Translations under genes and position numbers: made by a program
The notes under the pieces: generated by a model
Told to the model about the DNA's origin: nothing
Seen by the model: only the letters and a program-made list of their open reading frames with translations
Database searches by the model: none
In this document: positions 5,066-5,931 of the stretch, one piece after another
Layout of the letters: each line of letters begins with the position of its first letter
Position numbering within the stretch: position 1 is the stretch's first letter
NCBI GenBank assembly: GCA_964545735.1
Contig: CAZJGS010000147.1
Location: 1-5,931, forward strand
Length of the DNA: 5,931 bases
Reading direction: 5' to 3'
Origin: Pleomorphochaeta sp964545735
GTDB taxonomy: Bacteria; Spirochaetota; Spirochaetia; Sphaerochaetales; Sphaerochaetaceae

Positions 5066-5931
5066 ATGAATTCTAAGTATACAGATTTACTTAAGAGCAA
5101 AATGAACGAAGCTAGCTATAAAAAGCTAACAGCACTTGAAAACAAAAAAGTAATTGACTTTGTTGGACAATTTGCTGAACATTGTAATCCTGCAAGTATT
5201 TATGTTTGTGATGACAGCAAAGAAGATGAACAATACATAAGAGAAAATGCCAAAACTAAAGGTGAAGAATTTGTATTAGATAATGACAAACAAACTATTC
5301 ACTGGGACGGTCCATCAGACCAAGCACGTGACAAAGTAAACACTCGTTACATGGTTTATAAAGAAAACTTAGAAAAAATGAAAAGCTTAAACTCAGTAAA
5401 CTATGAAGAGGGTTTAGTTGAAATCATGGGTATTGCTAAGAACAACATGGAAGGAAAAGAAGCTGTAGTTAAATTTTTCTGTGAAGGTCCTGCATTTAGT
5501 GAATTCACAATGCCTTGTGTACAATTCACAGATTCATGGTATGTTGCTCACTCAGAAGCTATTCTTTACAGATCAGCTTATGAACACTTCAAACAAATGA
5601 AAAACGAAGACAAAGACGAATTCTTTAGCTTTATCCACTCAGCTGGTGCTTTAGATGAAAGAGGTTGTTCTATCAATGTTGATAAGAGAAGAATCTATAT
5701 GGATACACAAAACAACATTGTTTATTCCATGAACGCTCAATATGCTGGTAACACAGTTGGTCTAAAAAAACACTCAATGCGTCTTGCTATCAGTAAAGGT
5801 GGAAAAGAAGGTTGGTTGTGTGAGCACATGTTCGTAATGGCTTGTGTTAATGAAGATAAAGATCGCAGAACTTACTTCGCAGGTGCTTTCCCATCAGCTT
5901 GTGGTAAAACATCTACAGCTATGATTCCTGG
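5066..5931 (+). CDS. pckG: phosphoenolpyruvate carboxykinase (GTP), N-terminal part
   Basis: The enzyme interconverts oxaloacetate + GTP and PEP + GDP + CO2, either for gluconeogenesis or, in many CO2-fixing anaerobes, in the reverse direction towards oxaloacetate and succinate. The visible 288 complete codons cover about half of a family of roughly 600 residues; the rest lies past the window edge. GTP-type features are an Arg-containing N-terminal segment SDQARDKVNTRY (84-95), YAGNTVGLKKHSMRLAI (226-242) with the metal-ligand lysine region and WLCEHM (250-255) with metal-ligand His254. The last is FPSACGKTSTAM (275-286), the kinase-1a loop with its reactive Cys279 and Lys281. This loop distinguishes it from the ATP-type enzyme. 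The start is supported by AAAGGAG at 5053-5059 with 6-nt spacing. C-ending AAC, TTC and CAC codons are clearly commoner than in the other genes here, consistent with high expression. It is divergent from the U32 gene and has its own promoter and structured leader. Confidence 0.95.
   Translation, partial: MNSKYTDLLKSKMNEASYKKLTALENKKVIDFVGQFAEHCNPASIYVCDDSKEDEQYIRENAKTKGEEFVLDNDKQTIHWDGPSDQARDKVNTRYMVYKENLEKMKSLNSVNYEEGLVEIMGIAKNNMEGKEAVVKFFCEGPAFSEFTMPCVQFTDSWYVAHSEAILYRSAYEHFKQMKNEDKDEFFSFIHSAGALDERGCSINVDKRRIYMDTQNNIVYSMNAQYAGNTVGLKKHSMRLAISKGGKEGWLCEHMFVMACVNEDKDRRTYFAGAFPSACGKTSTAMIP

Overview
This is a 5,931-base stretch of an AT-rich bacterial chromosome from a draft scaffold; a run of exactly 100 N interrupts it at 2406-2505. 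It holds five protein genes, of which only the flavodoxin is complete, and three long intergenic regions (371, 396 and 434 bp). The gene set points to an anaerobe or microaerophile: a short-chain flavodoxin of the Clostridium/Megasphaera kind, a GTP-type PEP carboxykinase, an archaeal/fungal-type aspartate-semialdehyde dehydrogenase and an oxygen-independent U32 Fe-S hydroxylase. Clear AGGAG-type ribosome binding sites and sigma-70-like promoters rule out an archaeon. A spirochaete or a low-GC gut anaerobe would fit, but the lineage cannot be settled from this window.

Layout: 1-308 is the 3' end of a PAS-domain protein (+). 309-679 is noncoding and carries a near-consensus promoter followed about 100 nt later by a strong intrinsic terminator (a candidate small RNA or leader), then a second promoter for the flavodoxin at 680-1093 (+). 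A textbook terminator closes the flavodoxin gene. 1145-1489 is the asd upstream region, with a possible terminator/antiterminator arrangement. asd (1490-2405, +) runs into the gap. On the other side of the gap a U32 family gene (2506-4631, -) faces it. 4632-5065 is a divergent intergenic region with a good promoter and a strongly hairpin-rich leader of about 195 nt for pckG (5066-5931, +), which runs off the window end.

The genes do not form one operon or one pathway. Each looks separately transcribed: electron transfer (flavodoxin), lysine/threonine/methionine and diaminopimelate supply (asd), RNA or cofactor hydroxylation (U32) and the PEP/oxaloacetate node (pckG). I see no mobile element, CRISPR array, tRNA or rRNA, and no convincing novel multi-gene system. 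The parts that go beyond routine annotation are noncoding: the promoter-terminator unit at 355-513 and the chain of hairpins upstream of pckG.
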